A DNA stretch of 64,000 bases from Paludibacter sp. (GCA_028710415.1 JAQTUE010000018.1:1-64000), one strand, 5' to 3'; shown: positions 50,892-60,885, counted from the stretch's first letter. Translations and numbers: made by a program. Notes: generated from the letters alone by a model not told the origin.

Positions 50892-51788
50892 TTAATTGAT
50901 AAGTTTAAAGCTCTTTATTTTGTCCACAACTAAGATATACATTCCCTTAGATATATTAGATGTGTTTAGGTACGTTTCATCTGCAGCAGTTTGACTTATA
51001 ATTCGCATACCGGCCTGATTGTAAAGCTCAATAGTTTGCTTTGCACCTTTAACTACAATTTGTTGATTTATCTTATTATAAACCTCTATATCAGATGACG
51101 AATTTGTTTGCTTTAAACCAGTCGATAGGTTAGAGTATTCTTCTAGCTTCATCATATTTAAATGCCAATAAGTACCTGCAACAACTGAAACTGCAATCGT
51201 TATTTCCCCGGCAGAATTTGGAGTAATTATAGTGGAGTTCAAAAATGTTTGAGTATTCTGATTAACCGCTCCACCTCCTAAACCTGGACCTGATGTTTGA
51301 TTAGTTCCTGTAAATGTGTTCGTACCGGTGAATATATATTGAGTAGTCCTTACTTCAGCAGTATTTCTACTACCAAATGTATAAAATTTATATCCTTTTG
51401 CCGGATTTAGACCAGAAATTTTAAAGGAGGCAGGTACATTGTTGTAAAAATAATCTTGTGTGGCTGTGTTTATGGCCATTTCACCCAAAAGTGCTGGGTC
51501 TGATGTCAACAGCCCTCCATTAAGAATACCATTTTTTTGACATGCTGTCGTAGTGGTCAAAACATATGTTGACGTAACATTTGTTGTATTTGTCAAAGTG
51601 ATATTGTCATTTAATGCTGAACCCGTGAAACTTGTCCAGTATTTTCCGTTTGCATCCGGATTAGCCATTACATTTCCATTTGTCACATCGTTAGGACCAA
51701 AATCAATAAAAAAACGCTGTTCTAAAGTTTGGGCTCCCAAACTAAAAGACATTAAAATAACACTGAGTAAAAGTAAATTTGATTTCAT
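50892..51788 (-). CDS. T9SS protein with FFIDFG domain
   Basis: From the ATG at 51788 the product is 298 aa: signal peptide (MKSNLLLLSVILMSFSLGA), a domain of about 190 residues starting FFIDFGPNDVTNGN, and a T9SS sorting domain ending ISKGMYILVVDKIKSFKLIN. The middle domain is shared with the N terminus of the esterase at 52190-54157 (TATQDYFYN-, GLNPAKGYKFYTFGSRNTAE). In that protein it precedes catalytic modules, so it is perhaps a carbohydrate-binding or spacer module. No catalytic residue is seen. A longer reading from 51848 adds 20 residues before the signal peptide and is unlikely. Confidence 0.82.
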   Translation of the reverse strand: MKSNLLLLSVILMSFSLGAQTLEQRFFIDFGPNDVTNGNVMANPDANGKYWTSFTGSALNDNITLTNTTNVTSTYVLTTTTACQKNGILNGGLLTSDPALLGEMAINTATQDYFYNNVPASFKISGLNPAKGYKFYTFGSRNTAEVRTTQYIFTGTNTFTGTNQTSGPGLGGGAVNQNTQTFLNSTIITPNSAGEITIAVSVVAGTYWHLNMMKLEEYSNLSTGLKQTNSSSDIEVYNKINQQIVVKGAKQTIELYNQAGMRIISQTAADETYLNTSNISKGMYILVVDKIKSFKLIN

Positions 51789-51855
51789 AAAAGTAAATTT
51801 TAAATTGTTGTTGAAATAATTAGTTGATTTGATATTTATATACGACATATTTTAG

Positions 51856-52122
51856 TTATTTATCTGTGATGCTGTCAGCAAGCGTATACATATTAGGTAA
51901 ATCTGTACTGAATAGACTAATAGAGCTGTTATACATAGTCATAAAATCAGTTATAGAAGCTTGACATGGGAAAACAGAATAGTAATGACTCCCGGACAAA
52001 GTGGGATCGTACTTGTTTCGCCACATGACTACCATTCACACTTTACGACCAATAAGAGGGGTTAGTATTTGCTTCGTCCAATAATAGGTGCACGCAGATC
52101 CATCCGAGTTTTTTATTCCTTC
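51856..52122 (-). pseudogene. Relic of a GH26 mannanase (C-terminal 88 codons)
   Basis: Read from 52122 downward the translation (EGIKNSDGSACTYYWTKQIL, then MVVMWRNKYDPTLSGSHYYS, VFPCQASITDFMT, SLFSTDLPNMY) parallels the end of the intact GH26 at 55505-56689. A TGA at 52036-52038 interrupts the frame where the intact gene has Ser. There is no N-terminal part; the homology starts sharply at 52122. It indicates that an earlier GH26 copy stood here and was mostly deleted. Confidence 0.88.
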
Positions 52123-52189
52123 AATTTAAATTGTTTATTATTAAGTAATTATTGTTAATATAAAAATGTGTTTGGAGTTCATAAATTAC

Positions 52190-54157
52190 TTACATAACCG
52201 ATTTGAAAACATTAATTTCTGAATTTGTATTAACCCTTGTGATAATTACACCAGTCGAGTTTAATTCTGTAAATTTTATTCTTGTTTCTTTGGAATTGAT
52301 TTTCGCCGAATACAATAGCTTTCCTTCAATCGAGAAAATATTAACATTTGCATTAGTAGGATCAGTTTCAAATTTCAGTTGAATCTCTTTAGTTGAAAGA
52401 TTAGTGTTAAGTGATACATTTCCAGAGATCAGATTAAGGACAGCAGTGTTATTTAATACGTTAAGCACCGAATCTTTTATAAAAGCTGCCATTGCCAACC
52501 CATTATTAGTCCCATCAGTCACTCCTGGATGTCCATTATACCCACCACCAATCATTTTTGAAAAACCATAATAATATATTTTTTTATCTCCACTGGTTAC
52601 AACTTCAGATACTGCAGATTGAACAGCGTTGCTTATAATCGCAAAACCGGGGTCGGGTAACATATAGCTATTAGTACAAACTATTTTAGCATTAGGATAT
52701 TTTACTCTAAGTTTTGAAATAAAATCTTTGTAAACAGACTTATATTGCTCAACAGTTAAAGTTGTTTTCAAACCTCCGGGAGCATTATAATCGTTCGTAC
52801 CCAACTCCAAAACAACCACATCGGGAGTATATCTGCTAAAATCCCAAGTGTTATTGGCAGGTGCTAGGTTAGTCAAAACAGGAATAGTTTTATCCCATAT
52901 AGTTCCAATAACACTTGTTACTGACCAGCCAATTGCCATTCCAAAGCCTGAAAGGCTTACTACATTCAATTGGGCATTCAACTTTCGGGCACAAACAGCA
53001 GGATCAGCTTTGTAACTATTGTCAGAAGCTGGCCGAGCACCACCTTCAATACCATAACCACCTGTTGATGAAGCTCCATAATATTCTATTCGCAGAGCTG
53101 GTAATGCATCTGGCATTTCAAGAACTTTGCCTTTATCCAGAATAAGCCCGATAAATTCACATTGTCCACAATATCCCTCAGTTATTTTTATTATCTCAAG
53201 GCTATGAGTAGTATTATCTAATTTATCGGCAATTAAGTAATTTGTTTTGCCGACTGATGCAATGATTTTTAGCGGAGCTCCATTGTCAACAATTGCATAG
53301 AATGAATTCTCCGAGAAGCTAGCACCAGCATATTGATTTAACAGCATTGAAACAGATGTTCCTTGAAACTTTGTTCTTATAGTTGTATTTGCATAAGCAA
53401 AGAGGGGTTTCTTATTATTTGTAAAATCAACACGACCAACATATGAAAAATTGGGAGAGTTTGCAGTTATTGTATCATTGGTACTTATAGTGATTACATT
53501 ATCGTATTCCTCAATTTTCATCATATTCAGATGAAAATAAGTTCCTGCAGCTATCGAAAGTTGAATGGCAATTGTTCCTGAATCTGTTGGATAAACAGGA
53601 TCAGAAACCAGAAATGTCTGAGTGTTCTGATTGATTGTGCCACCTCCAAGGCTAAATCCCGAAGTTTGGTTGACACCTGTGAACGTATTTTTCCCATTGA
53701 AAACATATTGTGTTGTTCTGACCTCGGCAGTGTTCCTACTACCAAAAGCATAGAATTTATATCCTTTACTCGGATTAAGACCTCGTAGCATGAATGAACC
53801 AGGAGTGGATGAATAAAAGTAATCTTGTGTTGCCGAAGCTATTGCCATATTCCCAAGTAATGATGCTGAAGGGGTAAGTAAGCCACCATTTAGAATTCCA
53901 TTTTTAGACATGGCTGTAGTTACCAACATCCAATAACCTGCGCTTAAATTGGATTTGTTTACAAGTTGAATTGACGAATTTAGATCAGAATTAGTAAAGT
54001 TGTTCCAGTAATTGTTATTTAAATCTGGATTTGTAGTGCTGTTACCATTTGTAACATCATTGGTTCCAAAATCAATAAAAAAGGTATTTGTTGGATTTAC
54101 TGCAAAACTTCCTAAAAATATCATTTGAAGGATTAGAAATAAGAAAGATTTTTTCAT
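52190..54157 (-). CDS. T9SS-secreted CE2-type carbohydrate esterase
   Basis: The 655-aa protein has a signal peptide (FLFLILQMIFLGSFA), the FFIDFG module (27-215), a CE2 jelly-roll (about 236-345, VGRVDFTNNKKPLFAYANTT), an SGNH esterase domain (about 350-565), and a T9SS sorting domain at the end. The nucleophile block reads YYGASSTGGYG, so GAS replaces the usual GDS; Ser363 is probably the nucleophile. LELGTNDY (450-457) and NGHPG with His543 are the other SGNH blocks. CE2 enzymes remove acetyl groups from xylan, mannan and glucan. It could be a surface esterase that deacetylates galactoglucomannan. Confidence 0.85.
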   Translation of the reverse strand: MKKSFLFLILQMIFLGSFAVNPTNTFFIDFGTNDVTNGNSTTNPDLNNNYWNNFTNSDLNSSIQLVNKSNLSAGYWMLVTTAMSKNGILNGGLLTPSASLLGNMAIASATQDYFYSSTPGSFMLRGLNPSKGYKFYAFGSRNTAEVRTTQYVFNGKNTFTGVNQTSGFSLGGGTINQNTQTFLVSDPVYPTDSGTIAIQLSIAAGTYFHLNMMKIEEYDNVITISTNDTITANSPNFSYVGRVDFTNNKKPLFAYANTTIRTKFQGTSVSMLLNQYAGASFSENSFYAIVDNGAPLKIIASVGKTNYLIADKLDNTTHSLEIIKITEGYCGQCEFIGLILDKGKVLEMPDALPALRIEYYGASSTGGYGIEGGARPASDNSYKADPAVCARKLNAQLNVVSLSGFGMAIGWSVTSVIGTIWDKTIPVLTNLAPANNTWDFSRYTPDVVVLELGTNDYNAPGGLKTTLTVEQYKSVYKDFISKLRVKYPNAKIVCTNSYMLPDPGFAIISNAVQSAVSEVVTSGDKKIYYYGFSKMIGGGYNGHPGVTDGTNNGLAMAAFIKDSVLNVLNNTAVLNLISGNVSLNTNLSTKEIQLKFETDPTNANVNIFSIEGKLLYSAKINSKETRIKFTELNSTGVIITRVNTNSEINVFKSVM

Positions 54158-54567
54158 GATGCGATTCTTAAGTTATTTGAATGCTTTTACTTTTCGAAAA
54201 TTGAAGATAAATAAGACAATTATGATAGAATCGTATAAAAATATCAAATTTGACACTTTTATATGCCCTATAGAGAACAACTTAATCGCTAAATTCTATT
54301 TTAATTATCTACGGTACAAAAGTATATCTGCATATTCTTCTTTTCTTTCAAATTTCAGTCAAATGATAATACTTTTTTGAACAATTCCAGAATGAATAAA
54401 ACAATTTTGCTATTATTACTCAATAATTTTAAAAAATGATAGCAGTATTTGAAGGAAATAGCAATAGGGTTAAAAAAGTATTCGAATTTATTCAAGAAAG
54501 TACTATGAAATGAAAAAATATTTACCAACATTTCGAGATTTAACCAATTTACTTTTGCAAAGAGCAA
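54158..54567. other. Gap without recognised features
   Basis: AT-rich region between the divergent CE2 gene and the GH3 relic. It should hold the promoter for the CE2 gene, but no TAnnTTTG with matching upstream element was found, and no real gene is seen. Confidence 0.5.
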
Positions 54568-55377
54568 ATGAATATCTTATTTACTTCTATTTCTGTAATA
54601 TCAACCAGGTCGAGAAAAATCATCTTATTAGGTATTTGTATTTTTACTGCCATTACCATTAGTTCTCAAAATTTAGATTCTAAAACTGAAAGACACATAG
54701 ACTTACTGCTAAAACAAATGACTCTTTCTGAAAAGATTGGTCAAATGAACCAATTGCATATAGAAAACACGCAGCGAGTAAAAAATGAAATAAATAAATC
54801 TAACGCATTGCTTTATGCCTGGTTCTCTGGAACAATGGGAGGACCAGCAATCGCCGATCTATTATTTGGGAATGAAGTTCCATCTGGTAAACTCTTTATT
54901 ACATTTCTAAAATCTGTTTGACAAATACCATTATATTATAACCATACCAACATAGGTAGACCTGCAAGTGGCAATGAACTACATTTGAATAACATTCCGG
55001 TTGGTGCTGATCGAACTTCATTGTGAAATACTTCATTCTATTTGGATATGGGAGAAAAACCTTTATTTTCTTTTGGATTTGGGTTGTATTATACCACGTT
55101 TAATTATTCAAACTTACGATTATCAACACCTAATATTAAGAGCAATGATACACATTCTATTTCATTTGACTTGGCAAATACAGGAAAATTTGAAGCTTTT
55201 GAGGTTGCCCAACTTTATGTACAGGATGTTGCAGCATCTGTAACAAGGCCTGTGAAAGAATTAATCCAGTTTCTGCGTATTAATCTGAAACCTATTGAAG
55301 GGACTCATATTTATCTGTTGTCGATTAAAATACTTAGTATTACTGACAAGATTTATTTTTGGTTTGATATTTTCTAA
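54568..55377 (+). pseudogene. Collapsed GH3 beta-glucosidase gene
   Basis: The single frame holds the two ends of a GH3 enzyme: signal peptide and LLLKQMTLSEKIGQMNQLH, then a jump to LLYAWFSGTMGGPAIADLLF and GNEVPSGKLFITFLKSV, where TGA (54919-54921) interrupts. The frame continues QIPLYYNHTNIGRP, another TGA (55022-55024), then GEKPLFSFGFGLYYTTFNYS and the fibronectin-like end (NTGKFEAFEVAQLYVQD). Roughly 450 residues of the catalytic domains are missing. It lies on the opposite strand to its neighbours. Confidence 0.9.
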
Positions 55378-55504
55378 ATGCAATTAATTAAAATACGAAA
55401 TAAAAAATCCGTCATTTTATGACAATTTCAATCGACTTCGAAAATGATTATTTATTACCTGAACATTGTATTGTTTATAATGTAAATTTTTAAAGAAACA
55501 TATT

Positions 55505-56689
55505 TCATTTTACTATTATGTCAGTTGGTTGCTGGTACATATTAGGCAAATCGTTACTAAACAAGCTAATCGGACTATTGTACAATGTAATAAAATCATC
55601 GGTTGATTCTTGTCCTCTGAACACTGAATAATAATGATAAGTGCTTTGTCCTGGATCATACTTATTACGCCACATAACAACCATGCTCACCCTTTGACTA
55701 GTAAGTGGTCCAAGAATTTGTTTTGTCCAGTAATCAACGCTCAAGGTGCCATTGGAGTCTCTTATGCCCTCAACACCAGTTTCTGTAACACCACAGGGTT
55801 TTCTTTTGTCTTTTGACAAAGCGGATAGATTTGTCAAGTTTGTACGGAAAGCAGTTGTATTAAAACCATGATAACAGTCCATCCCTAAAAAATCAACATA
55901 ATCATCACCAGGCCAGCGAAATTGCAAATCTTCCTTTGTTTGGACTCCATCCATTTGGGGAGAAATAGCATAAATGAATTGATGAACTCCTTTCGTTTCT
56001 CTTAAGTATTGAACGGTGAAACGCCACAAACCAACAAATTCAGCTTGAGTAGTACATTTTGAACCCCACCACGACCATGTTTGAGTATGTTCATGGAACG
56101 GACGAAAAATAATTGGAATTAATTGTCCCTGTTCATCTTTAAGTGTAAATACAAATGCAGCAAGGCGATCTAACCAAATTTTAAATCTAATATTAGCAGC
56201 ACTTCCCTCGGTCAGAATTTGTTTTACAACAGTAGTATTAGTGTTGTCCCAAGCATCACCGTTTGTCACTGGATTATTAAGATGACAACAACCAATAATT
56301 ACTTCACCTCTTGTCCTGGCTTCTTTAATGCAACGTTGTCTGATTACATTTTCTGTGCTTGTCAAACAACGATCATCCATAACTTCGGCAAAGTCCATAC
56401 TGAAAACAGCAGGATAATCGCCACAAACATTTTTTGTATCTGATGCCTTTGCTTGATTATACCAAAATCGACCGTAGATTAAATCGTCGTGATGTCCAAA
56501 CATAAAGCCTTTCTCACCAATTTTCCACAATTGAGAATAAAGTGCTTTTGTTTCAACAGTAGCATTTTTATCTACAAGGCTAATTTCAAACTTTTCATCT
56601 GGTGTAGAAACGATAGGTTCGTTACTAGTCTTACATGATACAACCCCTAAAATCAAGCATATTAATGCAATATGCAATATATTTCTCAT
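55505..56689 (-). CDS. GH26 endo-beta-1,4-mannanase lipoprotein
   Basis: The 394-aa protein has a lipoprotein signal (HIALICLILGVVSC, Cys19). The GH26 barrel shows MFGHHDDLIYGRFW, YPAVFSMDFAEV, CCHLNNP, RPFHEHTQTWSWWG with acid/base Glu200, and GVTETGVEGIRD with nucleophile Glu303. It cuts the backbone of mannan, glucomannan or galactomannan, probably at the cell surface. It is the last gene of a minus-strand series starting with the symporter gene at 62536 and lies nine bases after the preceding clan GH-A gene. Confidence 0.94.
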   Translation of the reverse strand: MRNILHIALICLILGVVSCKTSNEPIVSTPDEKFEISLVDKNATVETKALYSQLWKIGEKGFMFGHHDDLIYGRFWYNQAKASDTKNVCGDYPAVFSMDFAEVMDDRCLTSTENVIRQRCIKEARTRGEVIIGCCHLNNPVTNGDAWDNTNTTVVKQILTEGSAANIRFKIWLDRLAAFVFTLKDEQGQLIPIIFRPFHEHTQTWSWWGSKCTTQAEFVGLWRFTVQYLRETKGVHQFIYAISPQMDGVQTKEDLQFRWPGDDYVDFLGMDCYHGFNTTAFRTNLTNLSALSKDKRKPCGVTETGVEGIRDSNGTLSVDYWTKQILGPLTSQRVSMVVMWRNKYDPGQSTYHYYSVFRGQESTDDFITLYNSPISLFSNDLPNMYQQPTDIIVK

Positions 56690-56698
56690 AATTTCTAT

Positions 56699-58183
56699 TT
56701 ACTTCATATTACTCAACATCACAAAACTTTGAGCTTTAAGCACTATTGTATAGGAAGTTTTTACATTAACACCTCTCTTTGAGGGAATCGGAAAACCGTC
56801 CCGATCTACAGGCCTATATTTTTCCTGATAAATATACAAGTTACAATCAGACATTGGGCGAGGAACATTAATTGTTACTTTATAATTTATTTTTCCAAAG
56901 TTAACGGCAGCTATTGAAATTTTTCCGCCCAATTCAGCTGAAGTAAATCGAACATCTTTATTATTTGGTGTTTCAATTTTGAGAATATTGGCACCTGCTT
57001 GGAAATTTCTACACATAAGTGACCATGTGTAATACCATGGACGGATATTTTCTTCATCGGGTTTCCCGAAAACTTCTGCACCCAGGATGTTCCACATACC
57101 CCAGATTTTAATATCTTTTGGTTTACCAGAGTCTCCACTTGAGTGCATAGCATCATCAATCATCCAAACAGCCATTCCAGAATAACCATTATTCATTACA
57201 TCCATACAAAGTAAAGGCATATCTAATCCATAGAAATAATCATAACACAACATATTACAATCCGAACCTTTTGTAAAGGGATGCCCTTTGACACGTCTGT
57301 TGTATTCGGTCATCAACACAGAGTCCGGTTCCCGCCAATATTTATATCCAGATTCACCTAGAACAATTTTTTTTCCTACTGGTACTTGTTTTTTATATTT
57401 AAACAATTCGTCTTGATATTCACCACTTCGTACCTGAGCTTGGCCTGGGTAAGCATGAATATCATAAACCCCAATCAAAGAATCTACTTCCAAGGCTGCT
57501 TGTTTAACCCAACCAACTGCATTATATTTCGAATTTTTATTTCTATTGCCTTCAACAATGTCAGGGCCTGCAAGTTTAACCTTTTCAAAGAGTTGAGGAT
57601 ACGTTTTCATTTTGTTTGTAAATTTATATGCCATATCCTTCCAAAGGTCATAATCTCCATTGGGTGAAGCCCAATCACCATCTGGCTCATTGAAAATAAC
57701 AAAATATTTAATACATGTGAATCCTAAATCATTTACTAAATAATTTAAATAATCAACAGACATATCAACCCATTTATCATCCTGTTTCATACTCCATTTA
57801 GGTGGATTATATTCCCCAAAAATTACTGTTATATCATGAGAAGTACAATAAGCTAAAAGTTTTGAAATAGATTTAATATTGCGAGTTTTGTCATATTTCC
57901 CTGTTGAAGCGTTGTAGTATCGATATGGACTATTAATCATACAGCGCACATACTTCATTTTCATGAAATCAATGCGTTTAAAAAGGGTTTCCCAATCTTT
58001 GTCTGAAACGGATGCACCCCACGATTCAGCTTCATCATATGGATCCCATTCGCCTCCATTACCAATATATCCTTCATTAATTACTTCGGATGTAATTTTA
58101 ATTCTTAATTCTTTTTGACCTTGTTTAGCATGGCAAACCAAGGATACTAATAGAATGATAAGTAGTGAATAAGTCGATTTCAT
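56699..58183 (-). CDS. Clan GH-A-like glycoside hydrolase (family not assigned), paralog 1
   Basis: The 494-aa protein has a signal peptide (STYSLLIILLVSLVCHA) and a TIM-barrel glycosidase layout. KYFVIFNEPDGDW has a candidate acid/base Glu166 and KIVLGESGYKYW a candidate nucleophile Glu277, the spacing of clan GH-A. Shared family marks with its neighbour are IGNG-WDPY near the N terminus, IGVYDIHAYP, and ENIRPWYYTWSLM near the end, followed by a small beta domain. I cannot place it in a numbered family (GH5, GH39 or a newer one). It is flanked by GH26 and GH130, so a role in mannan breakdown is likely. Confidence 0.75.
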   Translation of the reverse strand: MKSTYSLLIILLVSLVCHAKQGQKELRIKITSEVINEGYIGNGGEWDPYDEAESWGASVSDKDWETLFKRIDFMKMKYVRCMINSPYRYYNASTGKYDKTRNIKSISKLLAYCTSHDITVIFGEYNPPKWSMKQDDKWVDMSVDYLNYLVNDLGFTCIKYFVIFNEPDGDWASPNGDYDLWKDMAYKFTNKMKTYPQLFEKVKLAGPDIVEGNRNKNSKYNAVGWVKQAALEVDSLIGVYDIHAYPGQAQVRSGEYQDELFKYKKQVPVGKKIVLGESGYKYWREPDSVLMTEYNRRVKGHPFTKGSDCNMLCYDYFYGLDMPLLCMDVMNNGYSGMAVWMIDDAMHSSGDSGKPKDIKIWGMWNILGAEVFGKPDEENIRPWYYTWSLMCRNFQAGANILKIETPNNKDVRFTSAELGGKISIAAVNFGKINYKVTINVPRPMSDCNLYIYQEKYRPVDRDGFPIPSKRGVNVKTSYTIVLKAQSFVMLSNMK

Positions 58184-58191
58184 AGTATAAT

Positions 58192-59703
58192 TTAATATTT
58201 ATAATTTGTATAGACAATTAATGATTCAGGATTCATAGTAACAAAGCATCCACTCTTTAAATTCAATGTTAAGTTTCTTTTATTCGGGAGTAAGAAATGA
58301 TCCCCTTGCTTAATTAATTTACCTCCAGCATATACAAATTGTTTCATTCCTTTTAGTTTGGTTATTGAAGTATCCTTGATCTCCACCATTTGATTAACTT
58401 TTGATACATTCACAAATGCAATTGTTCTGTTATTTTTATTTTCAATAGAAATTGCCTTAATAGAAGGATTGCCAGTAACCTCTACTTTGTGAACCTTAGA
58501 TCCTGCCGGTATATATTTGGTCAATAAAGACCATGCATAATACCAAGGACGAACAATTTCCTCTTCGGCACCAAAATATTCATCTCCAAAGATGTTCCAA
58601 AATCCCCAGATTTTTAATTTATCCGGAGCTTCATTTCCATGCATAGCATCATCCAACATCCATGCAACTGATCCTGAAAATCCGGCATTAATTGTTTGAA
58701 ACAAAGCATCCGCCATATCAGTTCCATACATATAATCATACACATGCATCTGAGAATCAAATTTAGATGCAAAAGGTTTTGCATTTTCTCTTCGTATATT
58801 TTCTTTTTTTAAAGCAGAATCCGCCGGCTCAATATATTTGAAACCAATTTCACCCATTATAATTTTTTTATAAGCAGGTACATTTTTTTTATAGGCTTGA
58901 ATCAGTTTTGTATACTCTCCAGAGTTAACAGTTATTTTTGAAGGATATGTGTGTATATCATAAAGTCCGATAATATCTTTCATATGAATAGAGCAGCTAT
59001 CAACCCACCAAGTTTCGTTAGTTGTCCAGACTGCTACATCCGGACCCATTAATGATACTTTCTCAAGTAAGCCTCGTTTTCCTAATTCATCATGGAAATA
59101 TTGTATTGCTCTTGACCACAAATTATAGTTCCCGTCAGTAGTAGACCAATAACCGTTGGGTTCATTAATAAGATTATAGTATTTTACACAACTATATCCT
59201 TTTTTACTTATAATAAAATCGAGATAATCAGCAGCAAAAGATAAGTTTGCCTGATTTATTGTATTGCTCTTTGCGTTTACCATACCATTTCCCCAGTCTC
59301 CAAAAACTACTGTAACTTTTCGAGTCTGACAATAGTCTAAGATATGCGATATCCGATCGAAATTTAACTCCTGATAAAGTTTCCCATCTTTAATTGCTGA
59401 TTGTGTATTTGTCATTACTCGAATAAACTGCGGATGCATGAAGTCTAATCTATCATATAACTTTTTCCATTCATTATCAGATATTTTTAAATCTCCTTTC
59501 CCATAGTTCATTTGATAAGGATCCCACTGAGCACCATTACCAATATAAGAATTGTTGATGAATACATTTGAATGTATGCTAATAACAGAATGTAACTTTT
59601 TATTTCCACCTGTTTTTATAGTATTTTCATTAGGTAAACTATAGGAAGTAACACTTGTCATGAGCATCACAAAAGTCAGTACCAAAAAGGATTTTGTCTT
59701 CAT
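58192..59703 (-). CDS. Clan GH-A-like glycoside hydrolase (family not assigned), paralog 2
   Basis: The 503-aa protein is a paralog of the preceding one, eight bases upstream of it. It has a signal peptide (FLVLTFVMLMTSVTSYS), YIGNGAQWDPYQMN, YNLINEPNGYW with candidate acid/base Glu181, KIIMGEIGFKYIE with candidate nucleophile Glu285, and EIVRPWYYAWSLL. The two differ clearly outside these blocks (for example in the loop before the first Glu), so they may cut different linkages or different parts of the polymer. Both lack a lipobox and T9SS tail, so they are probably periplasmic. Confidence 0.75.
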   Translation of the reverse strand: MKTKSFLVLTFVMLMTSVTSYSLPNENTIKTGGNKKLHSVISIHSNVFINNSYIGNGAQWDPYQMNYGKGDLKISDNEWKKLYDRLDFMHPQFIRVMTNTQSAIKDGKLYQELNFDRISHILDYCQTRKVTVVFGDWGNGMVNAKSNTINQANLSFAADYLDFIISKKGYSCVKYYNLINEPNGYWSTTDGNYNLWSRAIQYFHDELGKRGLLEKVSLMGPDVAVWTTNETWWVDSCSIHMKDIIGLYDIHTYPSKITVNSGEYTKLIQAYKKNVPAYKKIIMGEIGFKYIEPADSALKKENIRRENAKPFASKFDSQMHVYDYMYGTDMADALFQTINAGFSGSVAWMLDDAMHGNEAPDKLKIWGFWNIFGDEYFGAEEEIVRPWYYAWSLLTKYIPAGSKVHKVEVTGNPSIKAISIENKNNRTIAFVNVSKVNQMVEIKDTSITKLKGMKQFVYAGGKLIKQGDHFLLPNKRNLTLNLKSGCFVTMNPESLIVYTNYKY

Positions 59704-59817
59704 TTAAACATATAAATTATGATTGTTATTCTACAAATTGAAATTTAAGGATGTATATTCCAAATATTAATTACTTAAGAACTATTACCTGAAGAATATC
59801 AGACATACATTTCAAAA

Positions 59818-60885
59818 TTACATGACTTGCGCTGCCAAATGTACATTAAACACCTGACTATATGAAACTTGCTCACTAATCATAAAATCTAACAATTCAT
59901 TAATATTGCATGTAGCCAGACCTACATATTTATCTGCAGCACCATAATAAACATAGAGGATATCGTCTAATATCACATTGCCTGTCGGAAAAACACAACC
60001 ATTATAATAGCCTTTTGTTTCGTATTCAAATTCCGGTTCTAGAAGACAATCCGCTGTACGTGCAATTATTTTAAGCGGATTTTCCAAATCTAATAGTACA
60101 GCACCCACTCTGTAATATCCATGACCTCCTTTTTCAACACCGTGATACAACACCAACCAACCTTTATCAGTCTTTAATGGAGGAGTGCTTCCTCCAATTT
60201 TTTCTTCCCATGAATTTTCAATACCTGTCATCAATAAATGACTTTCTTTATCTTCCCAGTTCAATATATCATCTGAGAATTTCAACCAGATTGATGGATA
60301 TTTTACCCCATAACTTTCACCAATAAACTGTTTCGGCCTATGTAATAAAACATACTGGCCATTAACCTTTTCCGGAAACAGAATCACATCTCTATCATCC
60401 AGCACCGGAGATGTTAATCGCCCTAATCGACGAAATGATTTAAAATCTTTTGTAACCGCTAATCCTGTATTTCCCATATTCTGCTTAATTGAAGTTGGAG
60501 CATCATCACCACATTCAGGTAAGAGTATTTCATCGTGACCAAAGTTCCAGTATTGTCCAGGAGGATATGCTCGGTAAGCATAGGTTACATAAAACTCATT
60601 GTCTAACTTTATAATCCTCGCATCTTCAACTCCACCGGAATCGGGGCCATCTTCGCTTGGGCCAAAGACAGGCTCATCTGATTCTCTTTGAAAGTGAAAA
60701 CCATCTTTACTCGTTGCTAAACCAAAGCGTATAACATGCTCAATATCTTTCCCTGCAGCACGATAAAGCATGAAAAATGTTCCATTATCATAAATAACTC
60801 CTGGGTTGCAAGTGACTAAGCTTTCCCACTCATTCGATTCTAAGGGGGATAAAATTGGATTTTGATCGAATTTCTTTAATTTCAT
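59818..60885 (-). CDS. GH130 mannoside phosphorylase
   Basis: The 355-aa protein has no signal peptide and is thus cytoplasmic. The five-bladed propeller motifs of GH130 are visible: NPILSPLESNEWESLVTCNP, FFMLYRAAGKD, GGVEDARI (with the catalytic Asp), GSTPPLKTDKGWLVLYHGV and YYGAADKYVGLAT. GH130 enzymes phosphorolyse beta-mannosides such as mannosyl-glucose or manno-oligosaccharides to mannose-1-phosphate. Its cytoplasmic place next to the symporter gene indicates that disaccharides or short oligosaccharides are imported intact. Confidence 0.93.
   Translation of the reverse strand: MKLKKFDQNPILSPLESNEWESLVTCNPGVIYDNGTFFMLYRAAGKDIEHVIRFGLATSKDGFHFQRESDEPVFGPSEDGPDSGGVEDARIIKLDNEFYVTYAYRAYPPGQYWNFGHDEILLPECGDDAPTSIKQNMGNTGLAVTKDFKSFRRLGRLTSPVLDDRDVILFPEKVNGQYVLLHRPKQFIGESYGVKYPSIWLKFSDDILNWEDKESHLLMTGIENSWEEKIGGSTPPLKTDKGWLVLYHGVEKGGHGYYRVGAVLLDLENPLKIIARTADCLLEPEFEYETKGYYNGCVFPTGNVILDDILYVYYGAADKYVGLATCNINELLDFMISEQVSYSQVFNVHLAAQVM

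Noticed and set aside
52036..55024. Recoding of TGA (three in-frame TGA codons in GH26 and GH3 relics)
   Set aside because: Both reading frames also have large deletions, and several intact genes here end in TGA (for example the partial gene at 63649), so these are ordinary decay.
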